Shown piece after piece: positions 11,068 through 22,754 of a stretch of 64,000 nt of DNA. The notes below the pieces were generated by a model. That model had not been told where the DNA came from. It did no database searches and saw nothing but the letters and a program-made list of their open reading frames with translations. The DNA is from Liolophura sinensis (taxonomy: Eukaryota > Mollusca > Polyplacophora > Chitonida > Chitonidae). The stretch is taken from positions 38,408,458 through 38,472,457 of the forward strand of contig NC_088300.1 in assembly GCF_032854445.1 (NCBI RefSeq), in the 5' to 3' direction. The number at the start of each line of letters is the position of its first letter. The stretch's first letter is position 1. Both the position numbers and the translations under genes were made by a program.

Positions 11068-11161
11068 ATGGACGAGTTAATTAAGTTGTTGCATTCCCAT
11101 CGTACTGATTTGAATGATGGTGTTTTATGTTGTACTGAACTGTTTCACTTACACAATGATG
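11068..11161 (+). CDS. MDEL exon, unit 2
   Basis: Acceptor cctgtag|gcaa (11043/11044), ATG 11068, donor AATGATG|GTAAGT after 11161; 31 codons plus one base. Start M-D-E-L-I-K-L-L-H-S-H, end F-H-L-H-N-D. The upstream part of this exon region is interrupted about 150 bp earlier by the Tc1 insertion. No following exon recognised. Confidence 0.45.
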
Positions 11162-11298
11162 GTAAGTTTTGTAGATGTAACTCCTAACTTTAGGCCACGG
11201 CCGAACCCACGATATCTGGATTTGGAATCGAATTTTATCCGTATGAACGGTTACGGCGATTGTAAGAATAAGGCTGAAATACTGCCAATATGGTGTGT

Positions 11299-11575
11299 GT
11301 TTATTTATTTGTTTATTTGATTGGTGTTTAACACCGTACTCAAGAATTTTTCACTTATGCGACGGTGGCCAACATTATAGTGGGAGGAAACCGGACAGTG
11401 GCCCGGGGGAAACCCACGACCCTGTGCAGAGGAAGCCACCAAGAACTGGACCAAGGCGTCCGCACTGATGACAGTGTGTTAGCACAGCACAATGACACAG
11501 GGGCCTAAAACTAGGCCACAGATGGACAAGACGACCATGGGCCTGGCAATTCGGTCGGTTGTCACATGTATTTTT
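11299..11575 (+). repeat. Interspersed mollusc repeat, unit 2
   Basis: Same position and sequence as the unit 1 copy at 1885, with acgacggtggcc-like and gtgggaggaaaccgg segments. It is inherited with the unit, not newly inserted. Confidence 0.7.
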
Positions 11576-12318
11576 AGCAAAAATGTAAACGCGCGCTGAA
11601 ATTTTATGCTGTTTTCTCTCAGAATGATAGATAACGTGTTAACTCAATAATATGGGTAAGAATTCGTTATCGACTGTGGCTTCAATTTCCACCAGATGTA
11701 TCACATTTTAGAGCAATAATCCAGGAGCTATGGATTGGTGGGTAATCACAGTTCACAGCACTCAGCATTGAGTATGCCCACCGTTGGCATCATGAAGAGC
11801 TGTGGGGCCGATCAGCTGTTATCGTTCTAGACTGTACGTAAGCACACTGGCACTTACTCCTATGAACTAACAAGTTACAACCGATAAGGCAGTAACAAGT
11901 TATGGTAACAGAGAGTATTATTTTACTCACCCTGTCTGCGGTAGTCTAAATGTACATGTACAAGTGTAATAGCCTGCATGGAGTTATTCGGCATTGAGGT
12001 TTACCCTGAAAGCGATTGTGGCGTGTTTTGTTTTATACGGATCTTGGTGATTTCTGATACATTTGCAGATCGTGGAACCCATTACACCGTTACAACAGCT
12101 TATCGTATATTATAAATCCATATACTGTAAGTAAATATGTAAACGAATCATTGCCTTGTATGTGTTCTGTTTTTCAACAGTGTACCTGTCTGTACATCGC
12201 GGTATACTGGTTATGGAATGGACGTGAAACAAATGTGGTGATAATGTACAAAACAATGTCAGCAATCAAGGAAAATATTAACAATATCTGCTGTTGGCAA
12301 ATGCATGTATTTCCGGCA

Positions 12319-12363
12319 ATGAACGAGTTCGCTAAGCTGTTACACGTCCACGCATGGCACTGA
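12319..12363 (+). pseudogene. MNEF block, unit 2
   Basis: ATG (12319) opens M-N-E-F-A-K-L-L-H-V-H and stops at TGA after 14 codons; the frame-shifted remainder (T-D-L-T-H-W) still aligns with the MDEL exon. The upstream region, from about 12085, aligns with the region before the MDEL exon. Confidence 0.5.
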
Positions 12364-15300
12364 TTTGACACATTGGTGTTTCATGATGTACTCCAGAAGT
12401 TTTCACGTATGGAAGGACACTGGGTTAGAGACTGTGATGGTGTTGGTATATAAATGGTTCTGGCAAAGTTGGCCAAGCCCATTAGAAGAATGCACTGACA
12501 ATCTGCTCAACAGCGCCACGTGTATAATTAATCCGTCTGGTGCGAACAAAAGGTCGGTAAGATGAAAGGAAAAAAACAATGATGGACTATGAAAAAAAAA
12601 AATAAAAACATATATAAGCCATAGAATTTATAGCGTTGTGCTGAACAATGTACCCGGGTAATTTAGGTCCGGAATGGTGCAAATCCTCAACACCTCTCTC
12701 TCTCTGATTCCCATGTGTCCAGCTCTGCATGCGCCTTGCCCTGTTTCTTACATAACGTTGGTGATAGAACTTAGCACCTCGAACATACGTTAAATACATT
12801 CCTTGCAAAACCGCTTATTATTGATAATGCCATAGGAGGTGCGTATTTTATGACTCTGGTTTTCGTATCCACTTTGATCTTGCCTATTTGCCTACGATCT
12901 CCACTTACCGGTACATCAAAGGACCAGACAATATGCCATGATGCCATCATCATATGACATTCCACTACAATCTTTCTTAGGTATCTGTATTGTTTTTTTT
13001 TTTCAAATTCTCTTCAACAGAATAGAATGCATTCAAATATTTATGTTCTAAGGTGGGTTGTTGGGCCATATTGACGATTGCGCTGATGAGCGCTATAATT
13101 TTCTTTTTTACGTCTAAATCATAAGTTTATGGTTAGAACAGATCAGTGATATAGTACAAATTGAATAATGCGCTTCTCAAGAATTTAGTGAACAATCCAA
13201 GATAAAGATAGACAGCGTCCCTATATCATGACCAATGAACAGATAACCACGGTGTTTATCACACCTGGCTGTGACTGATCAGATGTATCGCCGATCACAG
13301 GTCGATATTTCACACGTTCTACGGCTATTGTACCATCTGGCTAGCCACCATGTTTTTTGGCAATTCCATACCTACTCCGGAATATTTTCACACTTTAACA
13401 CACGTAGAGATTTCATTGTGTGTACAACACCTTGGGGTGAACTTTTCATTTTGATAAATCTTGGGAAACCATAATATATTTCGGTTTGTTATAAAAATGC
13501 GATAAAACTTAGTAAGACAGACTGAGTTAAGGGTTTCCAAGAATAGACTGAGGCAACATAAGACGTGCTTTTCGTATTTTAAACTATTTATATTGCCAAA
13601 AGCTGTATCTTAGTCTTTAAGATAAGTCAGTTGAATAAATGCTTCTAAATATACATGTCTTGTAGATAATGATGTAAAACTTAAAAGTTTTAATTCTGAA
13701 CTCACAAAAAGAAAGATACTGCATGTTAGCTGATCAGAGATTATACTTGCCGGACCTGATCACGGATTGGTGAATTTCAAAACTTCAAACTCTTGAACAA
13801 TTGCACACTGAGCAATATAAAGAGCGGTTTCCTGAGCATTATAGGGCATGCTATATACACTACTTATCAACAATTGCATTACATCCAGGTATATACACTT
13901 CCTGTATGGGAGCACGCGAAAAGTGCCTGTTTGTTTTGTGTAGTTTTGATAGTTCAGACTGGAACAAACACCTGAAGGTGATACATAAACTGAAACTTAT
14001 ATTTGTTACCGCTTAGATAATTTTTTGTGTAAGGCTTAATAAAGTACTTAATCAGAATTAACATAACGATTCACGTCGTATGTCTATACGCAGCACCCTT
14101 CGTTAACTTATGTTAAATATTCACAGGAAAATTTGAGCGAGTATTAATTATAAATAAATAATTATGTATAAATCAGACTGAGTAAAGGTAAAAACGATAT
14201 TATCTGCCTTCTTGGTTCCCAACTTTACCTATTTCAAATGTATGGCTCATAGTCCTAAGACACTGTTTCACTCTTTTAAGCTGCAAAATATACATTACTA
14301 AATTGCCAGATGTATAACTGTGTGAGAAATATACAAGTGAACCAAATCGATATAAAATATATTTTAAAGGAATTTCTTGTTATTAATGTATTTATTCGTT
14401 TCCATGTGACTGCCTATAAGTGTAATTAAAATTTCACACTGTTTACAACGCGCTGTATTTCCTAACAGTTTTGAAACATACATGGAGAGATTTTGGAACC
14501 TCATGATAATATTTTTAAGAGATATCTGTGTAAATGATGATATCAAGCAATGATCAACATCATTGTTAATAATCTAGGTGATCACAGACACGTGTCGCTC
14601 TGTTGCGGCTTGACACGTGATCTAGACTGCAAATGTTGTTTGATCACAATGTCGTTCCTGATTAAACAGGTAGCAGAGCAATACATGTTTAAACTGATCC
14701 ACAAACTCCATGTCACGACTGAGATCAATGCTTGTTTATACTAAGTATTTGAAATATATCCATTCTTTCATGTTTTGATCCATTCTTGTATAATGTTTTC
14801 CATTATAGGAATATTGTAGGATTTGTACATTCTCAAACCGGTTGCATACTAGTCAAATTGGACCTTTTGTAATGGAAGACTTTATTTACTGACTCTTAAG
14901 CAGGGCTTTAAAAGATCAGCTCTGCAGATTTCCTGGTATAAAATTGAGCAGAAACGTCAAAATACATGCAACGTGTTCGACAATCAAATAGGCCCACAGT
15001 ATCTGGAGAGGACTGAGTGGTACAAGACTGTATACGCTTTGATTGCCTTAGAAAGAATATTCGCTGTGGCTGTTAAAAGCATCTTTTCTAACATTAACTC
15101 GTCAAAGTAACCCTTTAATCAAGTCCCAAAGGAAATGTCACTCAATTGTCACGAATTCAGGGATGCTTTGTCAGGATCTATAGAGATTAGTATGTGACAA
15201 GCTGGGCGAATCCTGATTTGTTATTCAAACAAAGTTAGTATGTTTTGACATGTCAAATAATCGGTCATCAAAATTAATAAAATGCATTTGATGTGAACGA

Positions 15301-16727
15301 CATCATTGTGTTTAACTCCCAATATCGCCCCAAAAGTTTGAATCTTTATGCACTTCGATGTTATAAATACTGAATATCAGCGATGATTGTGGTTCTTTGT
15401 GAGTGAACTAAACATACTGGAGCAAGATGGAACGTTTGGTTCAAAATGAGACCGGTGGCTGTTTCCAAATAGTTCAACTATTTTCTAATCTCATGTAAAT
15501 TCCGAATCATTGAAAACGTTTATCTTATTTTGCATAGCATTTGTACTGTGGGAGTGTCAAATAAAATAAGTGTCTATAGGACAGTGAACAACAGCATTGT
15601 GAACAATGCACTTGATCACTGATAAGTGCCATTCAGCTCTCGCTTGACACCTAATTTAGACAATATATATGTTAACTGATCAGCGTCACTCATGATTAAA
15701 CAGGTAGCAAACAATACACGTACATGCTTAAACTGCTTCACAAACACCATGTCATAACTAAGCTCTTTGCGAACATTAATTATTTTAAATATATTCATTC
15801 TATTAAGTTTTATTAATTTCTTCCCATTCTCAGAAAGCGCAGAATTGGGATGTGCTTTTCCCTTTTTTTTCTAATGAGCATTTCCCTGTTTCTTGTATGA
15901 GCTTTATTTTTTGAAGGAAGACAGGTTTTAGTTGAGAAGGCTAAGGAAGGATAAAGATTTGTAGTATGAAGATGTCCTATCGTGTGTTAAAGAAGAATGA
16001 AAGAAAGCAGGTGTAAACAACACGAATCATGATTCACAAATTTAAAAAAAACAAATTTTAATTAATTTTTATAATTCATGTAAGTAGCAGTGTTACTTGC
16101 GTTTATAAAAGTTTGGGTGGAACAAATTTCCTTAACAACTTGTATATTGAAAACTCGTCATCGACTTTTTGAAACTCAACAAACGTCGAGTTTTGGGGAT
16201 GGATACAAACATATATCTAAATTCCACTTAGTATTTTAGCCGGAAAAATTAAAAAAAAAATTGCACAAAACTCTGAAGTTACCACCATTTTTTCAATTTT
16301 TAATACTTCCAGAAGATTATTACTTGTGGTTTCTACATTAACGGCACCCTTTAGCCCCTCTCTCTCCCCCGAGCATTGCAGTGCTTTCATAAGGGATGTA
16401 TATTAATCCATTTAACTTCATTAAAGTTTCTCAATTGGTTGTTTTTACAGCAAGGTGGTGGTAAACAACGATTAATCTGTTTTATATATGTCTGGGAAAA
16501 AATTAGACATGGTGAATACAGTCAGCATCAAGTGGTTTTTCTATTTTGAGAAAAGTGAAAAATTCCTTTAAAACGGCATGCGGAATTTGATTTAACCTCA
16601 TTTTAACCACAAATGGTATCACGTAAGAGTTTATTAGTCTTTCTTTATTTTTTTTCACGAAAGTATTTTTGAGCATTGAAGATTTGAAGATTTCAGACTA
16701 TTTGCTGATTAGTTAATGCTTGGTTTC

Positions 16728-16856
<129 letters not shown>

Positions 16857-17056
16857 TATATGATGACTGAAATATGTGATGACTGATGACCATTGGTGTT
16901 AAGTCATCCTAATGTTAATTCATATCTATAAACATACAGCACATGGTAATAATCATTTCTCAATATTGTTGAGAGGAGGAGGGACAATAACAGTCTCAAT
17001 TCCCAGGCACGTTACAAATGTCAAGGAAACAATGAAATTATACACTGTTTTATTTG

Positions 17057-17360
17057 GAAGCCGATCGAGGACCAGTCGTTATTTGGTTGATGGATTGATG
17101 AACAATTAATCGTCTTAATATCTTCAATATACGATTTAATTCTCACGAACCACCGAGAGGCTATGTTTTTTCCCCTCATGCATCCCCTGGTCAACACAAC
17201 TGTGCCTCTGTGGTCAGTCTTTGGACTGGACTGGTCAGTTGCTGTGTCTTATCTCACCTTGGTCAATCTAACCGTTGTTCTCAAGAGTTGAGCGGCCATA
17301 GATTCGTCTTGTGACACAATACTCTCACGGTCAGGTAACCTTAAGTGCAGTATAAATTTA
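17057..17360 (+). repeat. Promoter-block paralogue P1, unit 2
   Basis: Aligns with the PNT promoter block at 18600-18910. TATAAA is kept (17351-17356), but the E-box palindrome is broken to ggtcaggtaacc. It is followed by the second Q block, with no PNT exon. Confidence 0.65.
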
Positions 17361-17781
17361 GAGGAATGATGTCCACTCTCTCCCCCGGGTAGTGTTGTGC
17401 TATCAAGAGGGATATAAATTACTCCATTTAACTTCATTAAAGTTTTCTCAGTTGGTTGTTTTTACAGCAAGGTGGTGGTAATCGCCGATTAATTTGTTTT
17501 ATATGTGCCTGGGAAAATGTTGGCTTGATGGACAGAAAATGGCCTTGTTTCATATAGGCCAACATCGTGTGGTTTTTATCAGTTTGAGAAAAAAAATGTG
17601 TAAAGTAGTGAATTTTCCGCAGACAATTGAGTTACAAATCGCGTGATTTGACTTTACATTTTTAGTTACGACCGAGAGTCTTTTGTACTATTTACAAGCA
17701 TATATACCTAGAAAAAAAATGAAAATAACTTGTATGAAATGAAATAAATAAAGTCACTTGTGGTTTTATTAAAAGAAGAAA

Positions 17782-17859
17782 TTACAACCTCACAGTGTCT
17801 TGGATGCTCCTCCGAAGCATATCTTTCTCATCTGTATACAGCTTGACCAGACTGGCCGC
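17782..17859 (-). CDS. DTVRL exon, unit 2
   Basis: Minus strand, acceptor attag|gcggcc, 25 codons (A-A-S-L-V-K-L-Y-T-D-E-K ... D-T-V-R-L), TAA at 17782-17784, AATAAA at plus 17765-17770. Changes against unit 1 are few and mostly conservative (M/L, R/T, D/E, I/S). Unknown family; upstream exons not found. Confidence 0.4.
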   Translation of the reverse strand, partial: AASLVKLYTDEKDMLRRSIQDTVRL

Positions 17860-18863
17860 CTAATGAGCGGTTTCCTGTGAGGATATCTCAAGTACATGTT
17901 CGGGTGAAATACACACATGGCGGTATAAACCGTTATGTCTGATGTTAATTCATAACAATTAAGATGTAGCACGCGTCAGATTAAGTGTTAATGGTGTTTT
18001 GTAGAGAGGGACAGATTAACAGTCACCATTCTGGACAAAAACGACATGTCCGGGTGAAATATGTACACTGCGACTCAAATACCCGTTATGTCTAATGTTA
18101 TTTCATGTCAGTAACAATGCAGCACGTTTAATAACAACAGACAACAAGGTTAACATTGGGCATTCTCGACAACGTTACAAGAGAATAATAAATTCATCAT
18201 ATCAACAACAATTTGAGATTTTCTGATAATTTAGCCATACCAAGCCACAAAAAGTGCCATTTGTTATCTCACTACGTTTTCCTCTACTATACACGATCAA
18301 TCAGCGAGGTTCTCTATCGGCTTCCATAATAAGTAATCTGAGGGCTTATGCATTAGTTGCTATGTCTCACAATCGATAACATACGTCTGGGTGATTACCA
18401 TTATTCACACACATCCAACTGAAGACGAGAGATTTGCTAAACAAAATCTGCTAAAACTACCTGAAAATTGGTATAATTAAAAGAAAAATAATATATGTTT
18501 GTTAAAACTTATGAGTGTGTGGGTGTCTGTGTGATTAAGTGACATCTTCAATGTTCATTACATCCTCTAATCTGCAAGAACCACTAAGAGCTAGGTCACT
18601 CTGTGGTCCGTCGATATTGGGTTGATGAGTTGATGAATAATTATTTGTTTTAATATCTTCATTATATGATTTAATTCTCACGAACCATTGAGAGGCCATG
18701 TTTTTCTCCTTCATGCACCCCCTGGTCAATACAACTGTGCCTCTGTGGTCAGTCTTTGGACTGGGCTTGTCAGTTGTTGGGTCTTATCTCACCTTGGTCA
18801 ATCTGACCGTTGTTCTCAAGAGCTGAGTGGCCGTGGACTCGTCTCGTGACACGATGCTCTCAC

Positions 18864-18891
18864 GGTCACGTGACCTTACGTGCACTATAAA
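18864..18891 (+). promoter_or_regulatory. PNT-gene core promoter, unit 3
   Basis: GGTCACGTGACC at 18864-18875 and TATAAA at 18886-18891; predicted start near 18916; UTR exon donor at 19024/19025. Confidence 0.65.
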
Positions 18892-18915
18892 TTCTGAGGA
18901 ATGCCGTCCACATGT

Positions 18916-19903
18916 CACAAGTCTCTGGTAAATCATCCCGATGTCACCGTCTGAAAACAGAACTTTTCAGAGAAATTGAGCTTATCTATGAACGAACTAC
19001 GGGTGGTGAATATAAAACAGAAAGGTAAAGCACGTATACTGTTTATTGGTTTGTTATAAATATATCTCAACAAACCTATAACATTTGCAACCAGTGGAGA
19101 TTTTTATGTCGTAACAATGTTAAGAGTTTGGGAGAATTTTCTGTGAATACACTTGTTCTACAATAAATTATAAGTTACAATTTGCCATGAGGTCTGGGTC
19201 GATGGAACCCGATTGAAAGCTTGATATTCCTTGTACCACGATGTTAATAGTGTAAATGTTTCTTCACAACCGGTTTTGTCTTATTCTGTTTCAAGGTTCT
19301 GCTGCTTAGTGAGATTGAATTTATCGCCATGTGTCAGGAGGACCAAGTTGTACCGAATGTGTCGGACAGACTCCGGATGGACCAATCAAATGAACTGTGT
19401 GAAGACGCCATGCTTGGTAAAGGTGCAGTAAAACTCTCTCGTGCTTCGTCAGTCATTACTATTTGCTTTGTTATTTTTTGTAAAGAATGCCTCTAATACG
19501 TTCAACTGCATGGTAATGTCAGAGGAACTTCCTCGAAAATGGCTCGTACTTTTTCCTCAGATCCCCGGAGTTGGTCACGTGATGACGTCCGCCAATGGCT
19601 GCGCCGTATGAAACTGACCTGGATGTGAATGTGAATATTTTACCTATGAACGGAAAAGGACTTTGTCTGATATCTCTGGAGACGTTTAGGAAACATATTC
19701 CCCGGGGAGGAGAAGTACTATACAGGGATCTCTGGAGGAGGGTGGGGGATTTACAATCACTAAATATAATAAGTGCTATATATACAATTGAATATATTAT
19801 AACTGACAGCTCATTATATAATATACAGATAGTGCATGGTGTGGAGTGGATCACTAGGAATAGTCAGCTCGAGAGAAGTAACATTCAAGTTGTTGAGAGC
19901 TGA
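18916..19903 (+). pseudogene. PNT-domain gene, unit 3: 7-bp deletion
   Basis: Exon 2 is 19296-19416 (ATG 19329, 29 codons plus one base) and exon 3 starts at 19561 after ttcctcag. W-S-R-D-D-V-R-Q-W-L is intact, but seven bases are missing after M-K-L (aaactgacctgg against aaactgaacaacaacctgg), giving a stop three codons later. The rest of the domain stays open in another frame up to 19903. The AATAAA of units 1 and 2 is lost (actttatgaac). Non-functional as read. Confidence 0.75.
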
Positions 19904-20352
19904 GAGACTTTAAATCGCCGGATTAGTACGTCGATAAGGAAGCTTGTGCGGTTGTTTACTTTATGAACAAGTAGACGTCAGAGAGCTCTCAAAGGGAGAT
20001 AACTGCTGTGGACTAAACGCACGTGATCGTTGGATAATAGCATGAGATCGTTGGATATTGTCTTGTGAATTTGGGATAATACTTTGTGAACGTGACGTTG
20101 CATTCCATGGCGCCCGTGATCGTTGTACATCACGTTTTGCGGAATATCATGTAACCGTCTCTCGACCAATGGAATTGAGAAATACCCTGAGGTATAATAC
20201 TATAAATTCATAAACTGTAAATAAATATATAAGCAAAACATCACCTGTTGTATGTCTTCTGTTTATGAACTTGGTTAATAGGAGTGTACTAGAAGTAAAC
20301 AACCGGGCAAAAGAAACGTATAACCTTGTTCAGCACCACAAGAAAGAGAAAG

Positions 20353-20719
20353 AGTGCGTGCGTGCGTGCTTGGGGTTTAACGTCGTACTCAACAATTTTT
20401 CAGTCATATGACGACGAAGGAATCATTAGGGTGCATGTACGTGTAATGTGCCTCCTTGTTGCAGGACGGATTTCCACCGCTCTTTTATTTAGTGCTGCTT
20501 TACTGAGACGACTTACCGAAGAAAAGCAAGCCGCCCCGCCCGAGCCATTATACTGATACGGGTCAACCAGTCGTTGCACTATCCCCTTCATGCTGAACGC
20601 CAAGCGAGGAAGTTACAACTTCCTCTTTTAAAGTCTTAGGTGTGACTCGATCAAGGATTGATCCTGGATCTACCGGTCCCGAAGCGGACGCTCTACCAAC
20701 TGTGCTATCCGGGCCGGTA
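20353..20719 (-). mobile_element. tRNA-headed SINE nested in the Tc1 copy
   Basis: Read on the minus strand it starts with a tRNA-like head (cggcccggatagcacagttgg, A-box like, then a B-box-like ggatcaatcct) and ends with gttaaaccccaagcacgcac, a short CGCA-type tail. A 10-bp target duplication, aaagagaaag, lies at 20343-20352 and 20720-20729. The 3' part before the tail resembles the start of the interspersed family at 1885. It is a retroposon, not a tRNA gene: the acceptor stem and 3' half do not fold as a tRNA. Confidence 0.88.
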
Positions 20720-20909
20720 AAAGAGAAAGAAAGACAGACAGTATCAACATGATAAGCATTATTTTGAAATAAACCATTTTCCAAGTTCTGTTCAAAAATT
20801 CAAAGCCATATGGATATTACACCTGCTGTCAGGCCGAGTAAAGAAGGCATGGGGTAAATCTGAAAAATTACACAAATGCAAGTAAAGGGACTCTCTTAAA
20901 AAGGTGTAC

Positions 20910-21233
20910 CTAATGTCCTATCATGTCATAAGACAGATCATTACCGATTGCATCAATTAAAGCCAAAATACGTCTCCTCATGGAAGTCGTCAGCCGCCGG
21001 ATGACGTCATCAGGAATTCTGTCCCATTCCTCAAATAAAGCCTGTTCGAGCTGTTGCCTATTTAGTTGGGGAGGGACGCGTTGTCTCAGACGTCGATCAA
21101 GATGATCCCACAGATGCTCTAAGGGATTCATGTCTGGCGATCGTGCTGGCCAAGGCAGTACGTTGACATCAACGGTGTCCAGATAATTTAGTACAACTCT
21201 GGCGGTATGAGGTCGTGCATTGTCCTGCTGCAA
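20910..21233 (-). pseudogene. Tc1 transposase, C-terminal fragment (unit 3)
   Basis: Contains the second D (Q-Q-D-N) and the E (N-P-L-E-H) of DD34E. Small differences from the unit 2 and unit 4 copies (P-P-Q-L-N-R for P-P-P-Q-N-R) and a changed C-terminus. N-terminal two thirds absent. Confidence 0.85.
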
Positions 21234-21459
21234 AAGGATTATTCAACTTATTTTTCCATAGAAAAAACTGCATTTAAAAGTTATACGTTTCTTTTGCCCA
21301 GTAGTTTGTATATTTGTGTGTATATTTTGGAAATTGAATACTGTATATTTGAAACAAGCGTGGTGGTAATCGACAATGAAGTAACTGTTTTGTTATTTCA
21401 AACTGCCGCCATTAATCATTAAATTTGTCCTGTAGGCCAATCTACGCACATCCCATGCA

Positions 21460-21553
21460 ATGGACGAGTTAATTAAGTTGTTGCATTCCCATCGTACTGA
21501 TTTGAATGATGGTGTTTTATGTTGTACTGAACTGTTTCACTTACACAATGATG
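21460..21553 (+). CDS. MDEL exon, unit 3
   Basis: Acceptor tcctgtag|gccaa (21435/21436), ATG 21460, donor AATGATG|GTAAGT after 21553; 31 codons plus one base with the same predicted peptide as unit 2. Unknown family. Confidence 0.45.
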
Positions 21554-21689
21554 GTAAGTTTTGTAGATGTAACTCCTAACTTTACGCCACGGCCGAACCC
21601 ACGATATCTGGATTCGGAATCGAATTTTATCCGTATGAATGGTTACGGCGATTGTAAGGATAAGGCTGAAATACTGCCAATATAGTGTG

Positions 21690-21965
21690 TGTTTATTTAT
21701 TTGTTTATTTTATTAGTGTTTAACGCCGTACTCAAGAATTTTTCACTTATGCGATTGTGGCCAACATTATAGTGGGAGGAAACCGGACAGTGGCCCGGGG
21801 GAAACCCACGACCCTGTGCAGTGGAAGCCACCAAGAACTGGACCAAGGCGTCCGCACTGATGACAGTGTGTTAGCACAGCACAATGACACAGGGGCCTAA
21901 AACTAGGGCACAGATGGACAAGACGACCATGGGCCTGGCATTTCGGTCGGTTGTCACATGTATTT
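21690..21965 (+). repeat. Interspersed mollusc repeat, unit 3
   Basis: Orthologous to the copies at 1885, 11299 and 32115. Confidence 0.7.
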
Positions 21966-22709
21966 TTAGCAAAAATGTAAACGCGCGTTGAAATTTTATG
22001 CTGTTTTCTCTCAGAATGATAGATAACGTGTTTACTCAATAATATGGGTAAGAATTCGTTATCAACTGTGGCTTCAATTTCCACCAGATGTATCGCATTT
22101 TAGAGCAATAATCTATGAGCTATGGATTGGTGGGTAATCACAGTTCACAGCACTCAGTACCGAGTGTGCCCACCGCTGGCATCATGAAGAGCTGTGGGGC
22201 CAATCAGCTGTTATCGTTCTAGAATGTGCGTAAGCACACTGGCACTTACTCCTATGAAGTAACAAGTTACAACCGATAAGGCAGTAACAAGTTATGGTAC
22301 AGAGAGTATTATTTTACTCACCCTGTCTGCGGTAGTCTAAATGTACATGTACAAGTGTAATAGCCTGCATGGAGTTATTCGGCATTGAGGTTTACCCTGA
22401 AAGCGATTGTGGCGTGTTTTGTTTTGTACGGATCTTGGTGATTTCTGATACATTGGCAGATCGTGGAACCCATTACAGCGTTACAACAGCTTATCGTATA
22501 TTATAAATCCATATACTGTAAGTAAATATGTAAACGAATCATTGCCTTGTATGTGTTCTGTTTTTCAACAGAGTACCTGTCTGTACATCGCGGTATACTA
22601 GTAATGGAATGGACGTGAAACAAATGTGGTGATAATGTACAAAACAATTTCCTTAATCAAGGAAAATATTAACAATATCTGCTGTTGGCAAATGCATGTA
22701 TTTCCGGCA

Positions 22710-22754
22710 ATGAACGAGTTCGCTAAGCTGTTACACGTCCACGCATGGCACTGA
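22710..22754 (+). pseudogene. MNEF block, unit 3
   Basis: M-N-E-F-A-K-L-L-H-V-H then TGA; same decayed paralogue of the MDEL exon as in the other units. Confidence 0.5.

Larger units (their letters stand above)
20298..21306 (-). mobile_element. Tc1-type transposon derivative, unit 3, with nested SINE
   Basis: Same insertion as in units 2 and 4 (left TA 20296-20297; right flank now tg). Size is 648 bp plus a nested SINE. The C-terminal transposase fragment (about 20910-21233) keeps Q-Q-D-N-A-R-P-H and N-P-L-E-H-L-W. Confidence 0.88.

Noticed and set aside
13801-14016. 71-codon frame shared with 24204-24419
   Set aside because: Unit 4 has a TAA five codons in and unit 1 has no equivalent frame; no family resemblance. 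A tataaag inside it is also not convincing as a promoter.
15616-15798. 60-codon minus frame in units 2 and 3
   Set aside because: No start context, splice sites or homology; unit 1 lacks it.
18535-18729. Minus frame with M-A-S-x-W-F-V-R-I-K-S-Y in the promoter blocks
   Set aside because: Similar frames occur in P1 and P2, but unit 4 loses both ATG codons and units 1, 2 and 4 have an early TAA. Could be a relic of a divergent gene, but not supported.
20650-20719. tRNA gene
   Set aside because: Only the A-box/B-box-like 5' part of a tRNA is present; it is the head of a SINE with target duplication.
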